From positions 1-64,000 of the forward strand of contig NZ_JAGOPN010000003.1 in NCBI RefSeq assembly GCF_017991995.1: DNA of 64,000 nucleotides. Reading direction: 5' to 3'. This DNA comes from Pseudacidovorax sp. (GTDB lineage: Bacteria > Pseudomonadota > Gammaproteobacteria > Burkholderiales > Burkholderiaceae_C). Under the pieces are notes generated by a model. The model worked only from the letters and a program-made list of their open reading frames with translations. It was not told the DNA's origin and searched no databases. The translations under genes were made by a program, and so were the position numbers. Numbering within the stretch: the stretch's first letter is position 1; each line of letters begins with the position of its first letter. This document shows, piece after piece, positions 34,937-44,597 of this stretch.

Positions 34937-35007
34937 GACGCAACCTGCAAGACAGGTCGGGCCTGGGCTGCCGGCCCGCCGCAGCGGGTCCGGCATGTTC
35001 CTTTCGA

Positions 35008-38000
35008 TCAGGACACGGTTGCTGCCGGCTGGCTGCCGAGATCGGCCGCCTTCTCGAAGGGCAGCGTGATGGCGCCCAGGTCGCGACGGGTCTCGACCAG
35101 CACCAGCGGGCCTTCGTCCAGCACCACCACCGGCGGCCGCTCGCGCGGCACGTGGACCGGCTTGGGTTCGGCCGCGATGGCCGCCCGCACTTCGGCGATG
35201 CGGTCGGGATTGGAGTTCACCCATTCGAGGCCGGCACCCTGGGCCACGGCGGCCAGTTCGTCGGCCGGCAGGGCGAAGGCGGTCACACGGGGCAGTGCGC
35301 CGCGGCCCGGTGCGGCCGCAGCAGGGGCCGGTGCCGGCACGGGCGCGATGGGCACGGGTGCAGCGGCGACGGCCGGCTCGGTCGCCGGTTCGGCGTTCGG
35401 CGCGGCAGCGGTCAGGCCCGGCTCGACGGCGGATGCCAGCGGCGCGTCGGCCTCGTCGCGGACCGCCTCGCCGGCCTCACGCTCGCGCGAGGCGCGGTCG
35501 CGGCGATCACGGCCATAGCGGTCGCGGGAGCGGCGGCGCTCCTCGCCTTCGCGGCGCGGCGCCTGGTCGTCGCCCACCGCGGCGTCGGCCGCTTCGGCAA
35601 CGGCGGCCGCCTCGGCCGGCGTCTGGTGCAGGGCTTCGGCCTCGGTCACTGCGGCTGGCAGGGCGTCGACCGGGCGCCGCTCGCGGCGGCCTTCACGCGG
35701 CGCCGGATCGCCGCCACGCGGTGCGTCCTCGCCCTCGGCAGCGGCGCCTTCGCGCGCCATGCCGTCGTCGCGGCGGCGTTCGCCGCGCTCGCCGCGTTCA
35801 CGACGTTCGCCCTGGCGGCCGTTGCGCTCGCCACGCTCCCCACGCTCGCCGCGTTCACGGCGCTCTGCGGGCGCATCGCTGCCCTCGACCGTGCCGTCGA
35901 CCGGCGCCTGCAGGGCTTCGACCGGCGCGGCATCGCGACGCTCGCCACGGCCATTGCGGCGTTCGCGTTCACCGCCTTCGCGCGGTGCGCGGCTTTCGCG
36001 TCCCGCGGTGTCGCCGTTGCGGGCTTCACGCGGCTCGCGGCCCTCGCGGGCGTCACGGCCTTCGCGCGGCTCGCGCCGGCCTTCGCCGTTAAGTGCCTCG
36101 CGGCGTTCACCACGCTCGCCTCGGTCGGCACGGCCTTCGCGGTTGCCACGGCCTTCACCGCGACCTTCGCCACCACGGCCTTCACCGCGGCCGTTGCGAC
36201 CTCCGCGTTCGCCGCGGCGATTGCCGCCGCCTGGGCGTGCCGTTTCTTCCGCTGCCGGTGCCGGTGCAGGAGTCGGGGCGGCGATGGGCGCTGGCGCTGG
36301 CGTGGCGCCGAACAGGCCCTTGAGCCAGCCGAAGAAGCCGCGTTCGGCCGGTGCGGGCGCTGCCGGCGCCGGTGCTACCACGGGTGCGGCGGCAACGGGC
36401 GCCGGCGCCGCGGGCTTTTCCTCGCGCGCGGGCACGACAGGCGCCGGCGCATCCGGCAGCACACCCTTGATGACGGGGCTCTGGCGGTTGGTCGGCTCCT
36501 GCGAGCGGCGCGTGATGCGCGTCGGGTCCTCGACCTCGTCGGCCATGGTGTAGCTGGCACGCAGCTGATCCAGGCGCGGGTCGTCGTGCTTCATCCGCTC
36601 CAGCTTGTAGTTGGGCGTCTCCAGCGTCTTGTTCGGGATCATCAGCACGTTCACGCGCTGCTTGAGCTCGATCTTGGCGATCTCGGTGCGCTTCTCGTTC
36701 AGCAGGAAGGAGGCGACCTCCACCGGCACCTGCACGTGCACGGCGGCGGTGTTGTCCTTCATGGACTCTTCCTGAATGATGCGCAGGATCTGCAGCGCGC
36801 TCGACTCGGTGTCGCGGATGTGGCCGGAGCCGCCGCAGCGCGGGCAGGGGATCGACGAGCCTTCGGACAGCGCCGGCTTCAGGCGCTGGCGGCTCATTTC
36901 CATCAGGCCGAATTTGCTGATGGTGCCGAACTGTACGCGGGCGCGGTCCTGGCGCAGCGCGTCGCGCAGGCGGTTTTCGACCTCGCGGCGGTTCTTCGAC
37001 TCGTCCATGTCGATGAAGTCGATGACGATCAGGCCGCCCAGGTCGCGCAGGCGCATCTGGCGGGCCACTTCGTCGGCGGCTTCGAGGTTGGTGCGGGTGG
37101 CCGTCTCCTCGATGTCGCCGCCCTTGATGGCGCGGGCCGAGTTGACGTCGATGGACACCAGCGCCTCGGTGTGGTCGATCACGATGGCGCCGCCGGACGG
37201 CAGCTGCACCGTTCGCGCGTAGGCCGACTCGATCTGGTGCTCGATCTGGAAGCGGCTGAACAGCGCGGCATCGTCGCGGTAGCGCTTCACGCGGGCGGCA
37301 TGCTCGGGCATGACGTGCGCCATGAACTGCTGCGCCTGCTCGTAGATGTCGTCGGTGTCGATGAGGATGTCGCCGATGTCGTGATTGAAGTAGTCACGGA
37401 TGGCGCGGATGACGAGCGACGATTCCTGGTAGATCAGGAAGGCGCCCTTGCCGCCCTTGGCGGCGCCGTCGATGGCGGTCCACAGCTTGAGCAGGTAGTT
37501 CAGGTCCCACTGGAGCTCGGGCGCGGTGCGGCCGATGCCGGCGGTGCGCGCGATGATGGACATGCCCTTGGGGTACTCGAGCTGGTCCATCGCCTCCTTG
37601 AGCTCGGCGCGGTCCTCGCCCTCGATGCGCCGGCTGACGCCGCCGCCGCGCGGGTTGTTGGGCATCAGCACCACGTAGCGGCCGGCCAGGCTGACGAAGG
37701 TGGTGAGGGCGGCGCCCTTGTTGCCGCGCTCTTCCTTCTCGACCTGGACCAGCAGTTCCTGGCCCTCGCGGATCGCATCCTGGATGCGCGCCTGGCTGGC
37801 GGAGACGCCTTCGGCGAAGTACTGCTTGGAGATTTCCTTGAAGGGCAGGAAGCCGTGGCGGTCTTCCCCGTAGTCGACGAAGCAGGCCTCCAGGCTGGGC
37901 TCGACGCGGGTGACGACGGCCTTGTAGATGTTGCCCTTGCGCTGCTCGCGCCCTTCGATCTCGATTTCGTAGTCGAGCAGCTTCTGCCCGTCCACGATCG

Positions 38001-38049
38001 CCAGGCGGCGTTCTTCGGCCTGCGTGGCGTTGATCAGCATCCGTTTCAT
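35008..38049 (-). CDS. rne: Ribonuclease E
   Basis: The 1013-residue endonuclease is the core of RNA decay and rRNA/tRNA processing. The catalytic half has the S1 domain (about 38-120), D301 (VSIDVNSA) and D344 (IVIDFIDM) for Mg2+, and the zinc-link C402-P-R-C405. After about 515 comes a disordered half with Pro/Ala linkers, [11 protein letters not shown] at 571-581 (probably a protein or membrane docking motif), an Arg/Glu/Gly tract at about 606-795, and a conserved C-terminal tail. It is divergent from rluC with a 570-bp leader, probably for autoregulation. Confidence 0.96.
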   Translation of the reverse strand: MKRMLINATQAEERRLAIVDGQKLLDYEIEIEGREQRKGNIYKAVVTRVEPSLEACFVDYGEDRHGFLPFKEISKQYFAEGVSASQARIQDAIREGQELLVQVEKEERGNKGAALTTFVSLAGRYVVLMPNNPRGGGVSRRIEGEDRAELKEAMDQLEYPKGMSIIARTAGIGRTAPELQWDLNYLLKLWTAIDGAAKGGKGAFLIYQESSLVIRAIRDYFNHDIGDILIDTDDIYEQAQQFMAHVMPEHAARVKRYRDDAALFSRFQIEHQIESAYARTVQLPSGGAIVIDHTEALVSIDVNSARAIKGGDIEETATRTNLEAADEVARQMRLRDLGGLIVIDFIDMDESKNRREVENRLRDALRQDRARVQFGTISKFGLMEMSRQRLKPALSEGSSIPCPRCGGSGHIRDTESSALQILRIIQEESMKDNTAAVHVQVPVEVASFLLNEKRTEIAKIELKQRVNVLMIPNKTLETPNYKLERMKHDDPRLDQLRASYTMADEVEDPTRITRRSQEPTNRQSPVIKGVLPDAPAPVVPAREEKPAAPAPVAAAPVVAPAPAAPAPAERGFFGWLKGLFGATPAPAPIAAPTPAPAPAAEETARPGGGNRRGERGGRNGRGEGRGGEGRGEGRGNREGRADRGERGERREALNGEGRREPREGRDAREGREPREARNGDTAGRESRAPREGGERERRNGRGERRDAAPVEALQAPVDGTVEGSDAPAERRERGERGERGERNGRQGERRERGERGERRRDDGMAREGAAAEGEDAPRGGDPAPREGRRERRPVDALPAAVTEAEALHQTPAEAAAVAEAADAAVGDDQAPRREGEERRRSRDRYGRDRRDRASREREAGEAVRDEADAPLASAVEPGLTAAAPNAEPATEPAVAAAPVPIAPVPAPAPAAAAPGRGALPRVTAFALPADELAAVAQGAGLEWVNSNPDRIAEVRAAIAAEPKPVHVPRERPPVVVLDEGPLVLVETRRDLGAITLPFEKAADLGSQPAATVS
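35665..36234 (-). repeat. Low-complexity Arg/Glu/Gly-rich repeat coding tract in rne
   Basis: This part encodes about residues 606-795, dominated by short RGE, GER, REGR and GERGERR repeats. It is the RNA-binding, disordered region of the RNase E C-terminal half. The base composition makes all other frames open, hence large false frames on the plus strand. Confidence 0.7.
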
Positions 38050-38619
38050 GGGAGTGCGTGTCCTTGTTCGTGTGTGTCTTCACTGGCCCGGAAGGGGCCC
38101 ACGATGCGCGGACGACGCGGCGAAACGACGGGACAGCGCCGTTCTCCTTTCCGCAGGTGTGCAGGCGGCACGCAGCCACCGGCCGGGCATCAGCCCGCAG
38201 GACGCAGCAGGGGAGGGGGCGCGAGGATGGGCGCGAGACCGATCTGCCGCCGGCCGGACATCTTGGGGACGTAGGGCGGCTGGGCAGGCACCGAAGTGGC
38301 GGGCGCTGGATGCATGGGCGCTGCCACCGGCATCAGCCAGCGCAGACACATACGGAGCAGCCACATCAGCAGCACAAGGGGGTCTCGCATCGATCCGCCG
38401 TCCGGCGCCCGTCTCTGGAAGAACAGGCCGCCGGCCGGCAAGGGGGGAATCCGTCTCGGGGTTTCGTCGGCGTCGGCTCGCCTTGCGCATCCGGCGCCGC
38501 CCGTGGCCTGGTGGGCGCGGGGCCGGCGATGGTGGACCACGCAAGTGGCATCGACCTCCAGCGCTTCCGGCGGGTGCTCTAAACTTCTCGTTCGAATAAG
38601 CACTGACCGAGCCGCGCTG
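38050..38619. other. 570-bp rne leader and rluC upstream region
   Basis: No gene fits. A perfect TATAAT (minus) at 38629-38634 would start rne RNA near 38622 and give a leader of about 570 bases. RNase E in E. coli binds its own long leader to control its level, so a similar function is plausible. Any rluC promoter must lie inside this stretch, so the two leaders may overlap as antisense RNAs. Confidence 0.5.
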
Positions 38620-39678
38620 GTGACAAATATTATAGGTCTTAAGCCCGGCCCCAAAGAGCGTCCGGCGCGGGCGCCGGCCCCCGAAGTCCGGTTGGTGACG
38701 GTGGACGCCGAGTCCGCCGGCCAGCGCCTGGACAACTTTCTTTTCCGTCACCTCAAAGGCGTGCCCAAGACGCATGTCTACCGCATCATCCGTTCGGGTG
38801 AGGTGCGGGTGAACAAGGGCCGCGTGCAGGCCGACTCCCGGGTGGAAGAGGGCGACGTGGTGCGCCTGCCGCCGGTCCGGGTGACGGCGGCCCCAGCGCC
38901 TTACGCACCGACCGCGCCGGCCCGCGACTTCGATCTGCTGATGGAGGACGAGGTGCTGCTGGCCGTCAACAAGCCTGCCGGCACGGCCGTGCACGGGGGC
39001 AGCGGCGTGAGCTTCGGCGTGATCGAACAACTGCGCGCCGCCCGGCCGACGGCGCGCTTCCTCGAGCTCGTGCACCGGCTGGACCGCGAGACATCCGGCA
39101 TCCTGCTGGTTGCCAAGCGGCGCAGCGCGCTCACGGCGCTGCAGGCGCAGTTCCGCACCCGCGAGACGGGAAAGACCTACTTGGCCCTGGTGGACGGCGA
39201 CTGGCCGGCCCGCCGCAAGGTGCTCGACGCTCCGCTCGCCCGCTACCTGCTGCCGCCCAAGGACGGCGCCGCCGAGGGCGAACGCCGCGTGAAGGTGGTG
39301 GACAAGGACCATCCCGACGCCATGCGCGCCCTCACGCTGGTGCGCGTGCTGGCCCGCGTGCAGCTGCCCGGCGACGACGCGCCGATGAGCCTGCTGGCCG
39401 TGACCATCAAGACCGGCCGCACCCACCAGATCCGCGTGCACCTGGCGCACGAGGGCCATCCCATTGCCGGTGACGACAAGTACGGCGACTTCGAGCGTCG
39501 CCGTACGCTGGCGCGGCTGGGCCTGCGCCGCATGTTCCTGCATGCCTGGCGGCTGCGCTTCCAGCATCCCGTCTCCGAGGCGCCCGTGGCGCTGCAGGCG
39601 GCGCTTCCCGACGAACTGGCGCAGCTGCTGCCGCCGCAGGCGCTCGTCGCCCTGACCGATCCCCATGACGAACACTGA
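38620..39678 (+). CDS. rluC: 23S rRNA pseudouridine synthase RluC
   Basis: From GTG 38620 the protein has 352 residues. The S4 domain is at about 30-80 (QRLDNFLFRHLKGVPKTHVYRIIRSGEVRVNKGR). The RluA-type catalytic motif is ELVHRLDRETSGILLVAK, with the active Asp in HRLD. TGRTHQIRVHLAHEGHPIAGDDKYGD follows. RluC makes pseudouridines at 955, 2504 and 2580 of 23S rRNA. The exact start is uncertain, as no Shine-Dalgarno is seen. It pairs divergently with rne, a common betaproteobacterial order, and overlaps the next gene. Confidence 0.92.
   Translation: MTNIIGLKPGPKERPARAPAPEVRLVTVDAESAGQRLDNFLFRHLKGVPKTHVYRIIRSGEVRVNKGRVQADSRVEEGDVVRLPPVRVTAAPAPYAPTAPARDFDLLMEDEVLLAVNKPAGTAVHGGSGVSFGVIEQLRAARPTARFLELVHRLDRETSGILLVAKRRSALTALQAQFRTRETGKTYLALVDGDWPARRKVLDAPLARYLLPPKDGAAEGERRVKVVDKDHPDAMRALTLVRVLARVQLPGDDAPMSLLAVTIKTGRTHQIRVHLAHEGHPIAGDDKYGDFERRRTLARLGLRRMFLHAWRLRFQHPVSEAPVALQAALPDELAQLLPPQALVALTDPHDEH
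38629..38634 (-). promoter_or_regulatory. Candidate -10 element of rne
   Basis: The minus strand reads TATAAT here, a perfect -10 in an unusually AT-rich patch. The -35 17 bases upstream (TCTTTG) is weak. The element is inside the first codons of rluC as called. Confidence 0.45.
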
Positions 39679-40345
39679 CACGCCCGCGGCCAGCCGCCGC
39701 TTCGACCTGATCGCCTTCGACTGGGACGGCACGCTGTACGACTCCACCGCGGTCATCGTGCGTTGCATCCAGGAGGCGGTGGTCGACGTCGGCGGCCGCC
39801 GGCCCAGCGATCAGGACGCGGCCTGGGTCATCGGCCTGGGCCTGGCCGAGGCGCTGGCCCGCGCCGCGCCAGACGTGCCGCCCGAGAAGTACCGCGAGTT
39901 GGGCGAGCGCTACCGCTTCCACTATTTGCGCCACCAGGACGACCTCGTGCTCTTCGATGGGGTGCTCCCGTTGCTCGACGCGCTGGCCGCGCGCGGCCAC
40001 AAGCTGGCGGTGGCCACCGGCAAGTCGCGCCGGGGACTGGACCAGGCGCTTCATACCGTCGCGCTGCGCCATCGCTTCGATGCCTCGCGCACGGCCGACG
40101 AGACCTTCGGCAAGCCGCATCCGCGCATGCTGCTCGAACTGATGGACGAACTGGACGTGACGTCCGAGCGCACGCTGATGATCGGCGACACGGTGCACGA
40201 CCTGCAGTTGGCACGCAATGCCGGCTGCGCCAGCGTGGGCGTGGGCTATGGCGCCCATTCGACCGAGGGCTTCGAGGCGCTGGGGCCGTTGCATGTGGCC
40301 CATTCCGTGGCGGAGCTGACCGACTGGCTTCTGCGGCACGGCTGA
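39665..40345 (+). CDS. HAD-family phosphatase, phosphoglycolate phosphatase-like
   Basis: The 226-residue protein has HAD motif I FDWDGTLYD (D19, D21), motif II around VATGKSRRG, motif III Lys in FGKPHPRML and motif IV MIGDTVHDLQLA. The cap domain is the small alpha type of Gph/PGP enzymes. It would dephosphorylate 2-phosphoglycolate or a similar small phosphate. Glycolate made here could feed the glyoxylate genes. It overlaps rluC by 14 bases, so the two are coupled. Confidence 0.88.
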   Translation: MTNTDTPAASRRFDLIAFDWDGTLYDSTAVIVRCIQEAVVDVGGRRPSDQDAAWVIGLGLAEALARAAPDVPPEKYRELGERYRFHYLRHQDDLVLFDGVLPLLDALAARGHKLAVATGKSRRGLDQALHTVALRHRFDASRTADETFGKPHPRMLLELMDELDVTSERTLMIGDTVHDLQLARNAGCASVGVGYGAHSTEGFEALGPLHVAHSVAELTDWLLRHG

Positions 40346-40463
40346 GGCCGCCCAGCCCCTGGCCGCGCCGGGGGCACTTGCCGGCGCCGCCGGGCGGTGG
40401 CCGGTGTGGCGCCGCGGCAACCCCCGATACGGCATCCGGGGCGTTCTTTGGTACGCTGCCCAA

Positions 40464-40835
40464 GTGGCCGACGACGCCCCCATTCCCTTGTGCCGCAGCG
40501 CCGACCTGACCGATGGTGGGCTAGCGGTGTCATTCGACGTCATCTATGGCGGCCAGACCTGCCGGGCCTTCGCCATCCGCTGGCAAGGTCGGCCGCATGC
40601 CTACCTGAACCGTTGCACCCATGTCGCCATGGAAATGGACTATCAGGAGGGACGCTTCTTCGATGACACCGGCCGCTGGCTGCTGTGCGCCACCCATGGC
40701 GCGGCCTATTCCCCCGACACCGGCGCCTGCGCCGGCGGGCCCTGCCGCGGCGGGCTGGTGCGCATCGAGCTCAGCGAAATCGAGGGCGTGGTGCACTGGC
40801 ATACTGCCTGGAACCTGCGCCCGTTCACCTTCTGA
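40464..40835 (+). CDS. Rieske [2Fe-2S] domain protein
   Basis: From GTG 40464 the protein has 123 residues, with the ligands C51-T-H53 and C75-A-T-H78 (CTHVAMEMD, CATHGAAY). The single domain is the small ferredoxin type that passes electrons to oxygenases or reductases. It is cytosolic, with no leader. It follows the phosphatase by about 120 bases and precedes the S49 peptidase, a group often seen together in Burkholderiales. The GTG is my best guess; an upstream ATG at 40404 is less likely. Confidence 0.87.
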   Translation: MADDAPIPLCRSADLTDGGLAVSFDVIYGGQTCRAFAIRWQGRPHAYLNRCTHVAMEMDYQEGRFFDDTGRWLLCATHGAAYSPDTGACAGGPCRGGLVRIELSEIEGVVHWHTAWNLRPFTF

Positions 40836-40880
40836 ACCCGAGCCTGCATTGATCATCACGGCTCGACGGCCTTCCGCATC

Positions 40881-41930
40881 ATGAGTCCTCCCGACCGCCT
40901 GGAACCCTCCGGCTTCGAGCCTTTCGAGCCCAAGCCCGCGCCCCTGAACGAATCCGCAGCCCCTGCACCCACTTCCGTGAAAAACGATCCGACCTCCGCG
41001 CCCGGTTGGGAGCGCGCCACCTTGGAAAAACTCGCCTTCGCCTCGTTGAAGGAGCAGCGCGCCGCACGCCGCTGGAAGACCTTCGTCCGCCTGGCCTGGC
41101 TGGTGTTCTTCATTGCGCTGGCCTGGATGGCCCTGAGCCGCGCAGCGCCCAGCACAGCCACCACCACCGCCCACACCGCCGTGGTGAGCATCCGCGGGGA
41201 GATCGCCGACGGCGCAGACGCCAGTGCCGAATTCATCATCGCCTCGCTCAAGAGCGCCCTCGAGGATCCGGGTTCCAAGGGCGTCGTGCTGCTGATCAAC
41301 TCGCCCGGCGGCAGCCCGGTGCAGGCCGGCATCATCCATGACGAGATCAAGCGCCTGCGCGCCAAATACGGCAAGCCGATCTACGCCGTGGTCGAGGAAA
41401 GCTGTGCCTCGGCGGCTTATTACATCGCCGCCGCCGCCGACAAGATCTATGTGGACAAGGCCAGCCTCGTCGGCAGCATCGGCGTGCTGATGGACGGGTT
41501 CGGCTTCACCGGCACGATGGAGAAGCTGGGCGTCGAGCGCCGGCTGCTTACCGCTGGCGAGAACAAGGGGTTCCTCGATCCGTTCAGCCCCATGAGCGAT
41601 GCCCAGCGCGCCCACGCCCAGCGCATGCTCGACCAGATCCATGCGCAGTTCATCGATGTGGTCAAGAAGGGCCGGGGCGACCGACTCAAGCTCGACACGC
41701 CCGGCCTGTTCAGCGGCCTGTTCTGGACCGGCCAGGAGGCCGTGGACCTGGGCTTGGCCGACCAGCTTGGCAGCATCGACTACGTGGCGCGCGACGTGAT
41801 CCAGGCCGAGGACGTGGTCGACTACACCCGCCGCGACAACGTGGCCGAGCGCCTGGCCAAGAAGTTCGGTGCGGCCTTTGCCGATGTGGCGGTGCACGCC
41901 ACCCTGCGCGCCGCGCCTTCGGTGCGCTGA
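40881..41930 (+). CDS. S49-family peptidase (SppA/SohB-type signal peptide peptidase)
   Basis: The 349-residue protein has a Pro/Glu-rich cytosolic start, one membrane helix at about 69-86 and the S49 fold. The nucleophile is S177 (SCASAAYYIAA), with the general base K229 in ENKGFLDPFSP. Such enzymes degrade leftover signal peptides in the inner membrane. The length fits the short SohB/SppA36A type. It is the last gene of the plus-strand run from rluC. Confidence 0.9.
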   Translation: MSPPDRLEPSGFEPFEPKPAPLNESAAPAPTSVKNDPTSAPGWERATLEKLAFASLKEQRAARRWKTFVRLAWLVFFIALAWMALSRAAPSTATTTAHTAVVSIRGEIADGADASAEFIIASLKSALEDPGSKGVVLLINSPGGSPVQAGIIHDEIKRLRAKYGKPIYAVVEESCASAAYYIAAAADKIYVDKASLVGSIGVLMDGFGFTGTMEKLGVERRLLTAGENKGFLDPFSPMSDAQRAHAQRMLDQIHAQFIDVVKKGRGDRLKLDTPGLFSGLFWTGQEAVDLGLADQLGSIDYVARDVIQAEDVVDYTRRDNVAERLAKKFGAAFADVAVHATLRAAPSVR

Positions 41931-41956
41931 GCCGGCGCAGCGGCGATGCCGCTTCT

Positions 41957-43135
41957 TCAGCGGGCGGTGCCGCGTGCCGCGAGCGGCGCCGAAACCGCCA
42001 GTGCCAGCGCGAACAGCACCACCACCGAGAGGGCGTGGGTCAGCGAACTGGCGCCGGCGATGAGGCCGATGACGGGTGGTCCCGCCATGAATCCCAGGTA
42101 GGCGGCCGCAGAGACGGCCGCGATCCCCCGCGCGGGCTCCACGCCCGGGACGCGGGCTGCGGCTGCAAAAAGCAGCGGCACCACATTCGCGAAGCCCAGT
42201 CCGACGCCTGCGAAGGCGGCCAGCGCCACCCAGGGCGAATGCGTGAGCAGGCCGACCGTCATGGAGGCGGCGGCCAGCAGGGCGCTTCCTGCCAGCAGCC
42301 GCGTCGACGGGACGCGGGCCCGCAAGGCATCGCCGCCAAAGCGCGCCGCGGCCATGGCCGCCGAGAAGCTGGCGTAGGCGAGGGCGGCCTGCTGCTGCGG
42401 GCTGCCGAGTTCCTGCTGCAGGTACAGCACGCTCCAGTCGTACATCGCGCCTTCGGCCACCAGGCCCAGGGCCGCCAGCAGGCCAAGGACGAGCAGCGGG
42501 CCGCCCGCATCGCGCAGGCCACCGCCTTCATCTGCGCTGGCGGAGGCCGTGTGCGAGGCGGGGAGCATGCGCGTCGCTGCCACGCCGATGGCGAGCGCCA
42601 TCGCCCCGGCGACGACCGCCAGGTGGGTGACGGGCGGCCAGCCGGCCGCGAGCAGCGCGGCGCCGCTGCTGGCGCCCGCCATGCCGCCCAGGCTGAACAT
42701 GCCATGCATGCCGCTCATGCGTGGCACGCCTTCGGCCAGTTCGATGGCGGCGGCCTCGGTGTTGATCGCGACGTCGAACACGCTGGTGAGCAGGCCGAAC
42801 ACGGCCAGCAGCGCGAGCAGGGCGGCATAGCCTGGCATGGCCAGCAGCAGGGCGAGCAGCAGCGCATAGCAGCAGCCGGCTGCGCCGGCGATGCGATTGG
42901 CGCCGTGGCGGCCGATCCAGCGGCCGGCGCGCGCAAGGCCGAGCAGCGCCCCCGCGCCAGCGGCCAGCATCGCGAGGCCCAGCGCTGCCTCGTCGATGCC
43001 GTAGTGCGCCTTGACGGTGGGAATGTGCACGCCCCAGGTGGCGAAGATGAAGCCGGAGCAGAAGAACTGCGTGCGCGCCGCCCAGCGGGCGGCGGGCAGG
43101 CGGGCTGCCGGTTGAATCAGCGGTGGCGCACTCAT
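41957..43135 (-). CDS. MFS transporter, YbjJ/fucose-permease-like
   Basis: The 392-residue carrier has about 12 helices. The start is WAARTQFFCSGFIFATWGVHIPTVKAHYGIDEAALGLAMLAAGAGAL, the pattern of the YbjJ/FucP-like inner-membrane MFS group. The substrate is unknown. Its start overlaps the stop of the upstream methyltransferase gene (ATGA). It converges with the S49 gene. Confidence 0.87.
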   Translation of the reverse strand: MSAPPLIQPAARLPAARWAARTQFFCSGFIFATWGVHIPTVKAHYGIDEAALGLAMLAAGAGALLGLARAGRWIGRHGANRIAGAAGCCYALLLALLLAMPGYAALLALLAVFGLLTSVFDVAINTEAAAIELAEGVPRMSGMHGMFSLGGMAGASSGAALLAAGWPPVTHLAVVAGAMALAIGVAATRMLPASHTASASADEGGGLRDAGGPLLVLGLLAALGLVAEGAMYDWSVLYLQQELGSPQQQAALAYASFSAAMAAARFGGDALRARVPSTRLLAGSALLAAASMTVGLLTHSPWVALAAFAGVGLGFANVVPLLFAAAARVPGVEPARGIAAVSAAAYLGFMAGPPVIGLIAGASSLTHALSVVVLFALALAVSAPLAARGTAR

Positions 43136-43938
43136 CGGCCGAACGCGAAGACCGCCGGCAGCTTGCCCAGGGCGCGCTCGGGCAGGGCTCGCCAGGCCTT
43201 CACGCTGCGGCTGCTGATCTGCGCCTGCGGCAGGGTGAGTCCCGAGGCCACGGCCAGGCGCGTGTTCGGCTGTAGCGTCTGCACCAGGGCCTGGAGCACG
43301 GCCTCGTTGCGGTAGGGCGTCTCGATGACGATCTGCGTCTGGCCGCGCTTGAGGGCCAGGCCCTCCAGGTCGCGGATGCGCTGGCGCCGGGCCTCGGCGT
43401 CCTGCGGGAGGTAGCCGGTGAAGGCGAAGTCCTGGCCGCCCAGCCCGCTCGCGGACAGAGCCAGCAGCAGGGACACGGGCCCGACCAGCGGCACCACCGG
43501 CGCGCCCAGGTCGTGGGCCGCGCGCACCACGGACGAACCGGGATCGGCCACGGCCGGCATGCCGGCCTCGCTCAGCAGCCCGACGTCGTGGCCGGCCTGC
43601 AGGTCGACCAGCAGGTCACGGGCGTCGAAGCCGCCGCCGTGATCGCCCTTCTTGTGCACTTCGCGGGGCAGCTCCCGGATCGACATCTGCTGGATCGGCA
43701 CGGTGAGCGGCGCCACGCTGTCGATGCGCTTGAGCAGGGCTCGGGCGCTCTTGGCGTTCTCGCAGACCCAGTGGCCGAGGCCGGCGGCCGCGCGCAGGGT
43801 GGCGGCGGGCAGGCCGTCCTCGACCGGCACCTGGGTCTCGCAGCCGAAGTCCAGGGGGGCGGGCACCAGATAGAGCGTGCCGGGGCGCGGGTGTCCGTCG
43901 GGTGGAAGGGCGTGGGCTGGCGTGGAGGATTCGCTCAC
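43132..43938 (-). CDS. SAM-dependent methyltransferase, tetrapyrrole methylase fold (RsmI-related)
   Basis: The 268-residue protein has the class III methyltransferase pattern: GTLYLVPAPLDFG, VCENAKSARALLKRI, DVGLLSEAGMPAVADPGSSVVRAAHDLG, and a proline/glycine loop PLVGPVSLLLALSASGLGGQDFAFTGYLP. This is the RsmI/YraL-like family, whose best-known member methylates the ribose of C1402 in 16S rRNA. This branch is divergent and the target is uncertain. It overlaps the maf stop by four bases and the next MFS start. Confidence 0.87.
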   Translation of the reverse strand: MSESSTPAHALPPDGHPRPGTLYLVPAPLDFGCETQVPVEDGLPAATLRAAAGLGHWVCENAKSARALLKRIDSVAPLTVPIQQMSIRELPREVHKKGDHGGGFDARDLLVDLQAGHDVGLLSEAGMPAVADPGSSVVRAAHDLGAPVVPLVGPVSLLLALSASGLGGQDFAFTGYLPQDAEARRQRIRDLEGLALKRGQTQIVIETPYRNEAVLQALVQTLQPNTRLAVASGLTLPQAQISSRSVKAWRALPERALGKLPAVFAFGR

Positions 43939-44516
43939 AGCAGTTCCACTCCCGCGGCACGCAGCATGCGGCAGGTGCGGATCAGCGGCAGGCCCACCAG
44001 CGCCGTCGGATCGTCGTTGTCGATGGCGTCGAGCAGCGCGATGCCCAGGCCCTCGCTCTTGGCGCTGCCGGCGCAGTCGTAGGGCTGCTCGGCACGCAGG
44101 TAGTGTTCGATGGCGGCGTCGCTGAGCGTGCGGAAGGTGACGCGCACGGGCGCCAGGTCCTGCTGCACGAAGCCCGTGCGCCGGCAGACCACGGCCAGCG
44201 CGGTCTGGAAGACCAGGGTGCGGCCGCTCATCCGGCGCAGTTGGGCGGTGGCGCGCTCGTGGTCGCCGGGCTTGCCCAGCGGCTCCCCGTCGAGGTCCGC
44301 GACCTGGTCGGAGCCGATCACGATGGCCTCGGGAAATCGCTCGGCCACCGCGCGGGCCTTGGCCAGCGCCAGGCGGGCGGCGAGTGCGGCGGGCGCCTCG
44401 CCGGGGTGGGGTGTTTCATCCACCTCGGGCGGCTGGACATCGAAGGGCAGGCGAAGCCGCGACAGCATTTCGCGGCGGTAGCGGGACGTGGACCCGAGGA
44501 TGACGGTGCGTTGCAT
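43935..44516 (-). CDS. maf: Maf-family nucleotide pyrophosphatase
   Basis: The 193-residue protein has the Maf start ILGSTSRYRREMLSRLRLPFDV, the EVDE and GSDQVADLDGEPLGKP blocks with the catalytic Asp, and YDCAGSAKSEGLGIALLDAIDNDDPTALVGLPL at the end. It hydrolyses non-canonical or methylated NTPs in the cytosol. It matches the YceF (m7GTP-type) subfamily, which in many proteobacteria lies beside yceD-rpmF as here. It is divergent from yceD. Confidence 0.92.
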   Translation of the reverse strand: MQRTVILGSTSRYRREMLSRLRLPFDVQPPEVDETPHPGEAPAALAARLALAKARAVAERFPEAIVIGSDQVADLDGEPLGKPGDHERATAQLRRMSGRTLVFQTALAVVCRRTGFVQQDLAPVRVTFRTLSDAAIEHYLRAEQPYDCAGSAKSEGLGIALLDAIDNDDPTALVGLPLIRTCRMLRAAGVELL

Positions 44517-44597
44517 GCGCGGATTCTCTGCGAGCCTTCGGGGGTGGCGGGTCGGCCGCGATGCCGTGCGGCCAGGGGGGGACGTAGACTGCGCCCC

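Noticed and set aside
35152-38274. A 1040-codon open frame on plus, antisense to rne
   Set aside because: It mirrors rne. It is low complexity and lacks domains; the opposite strand encodes a clear RNase E. High GC removes stop codons.
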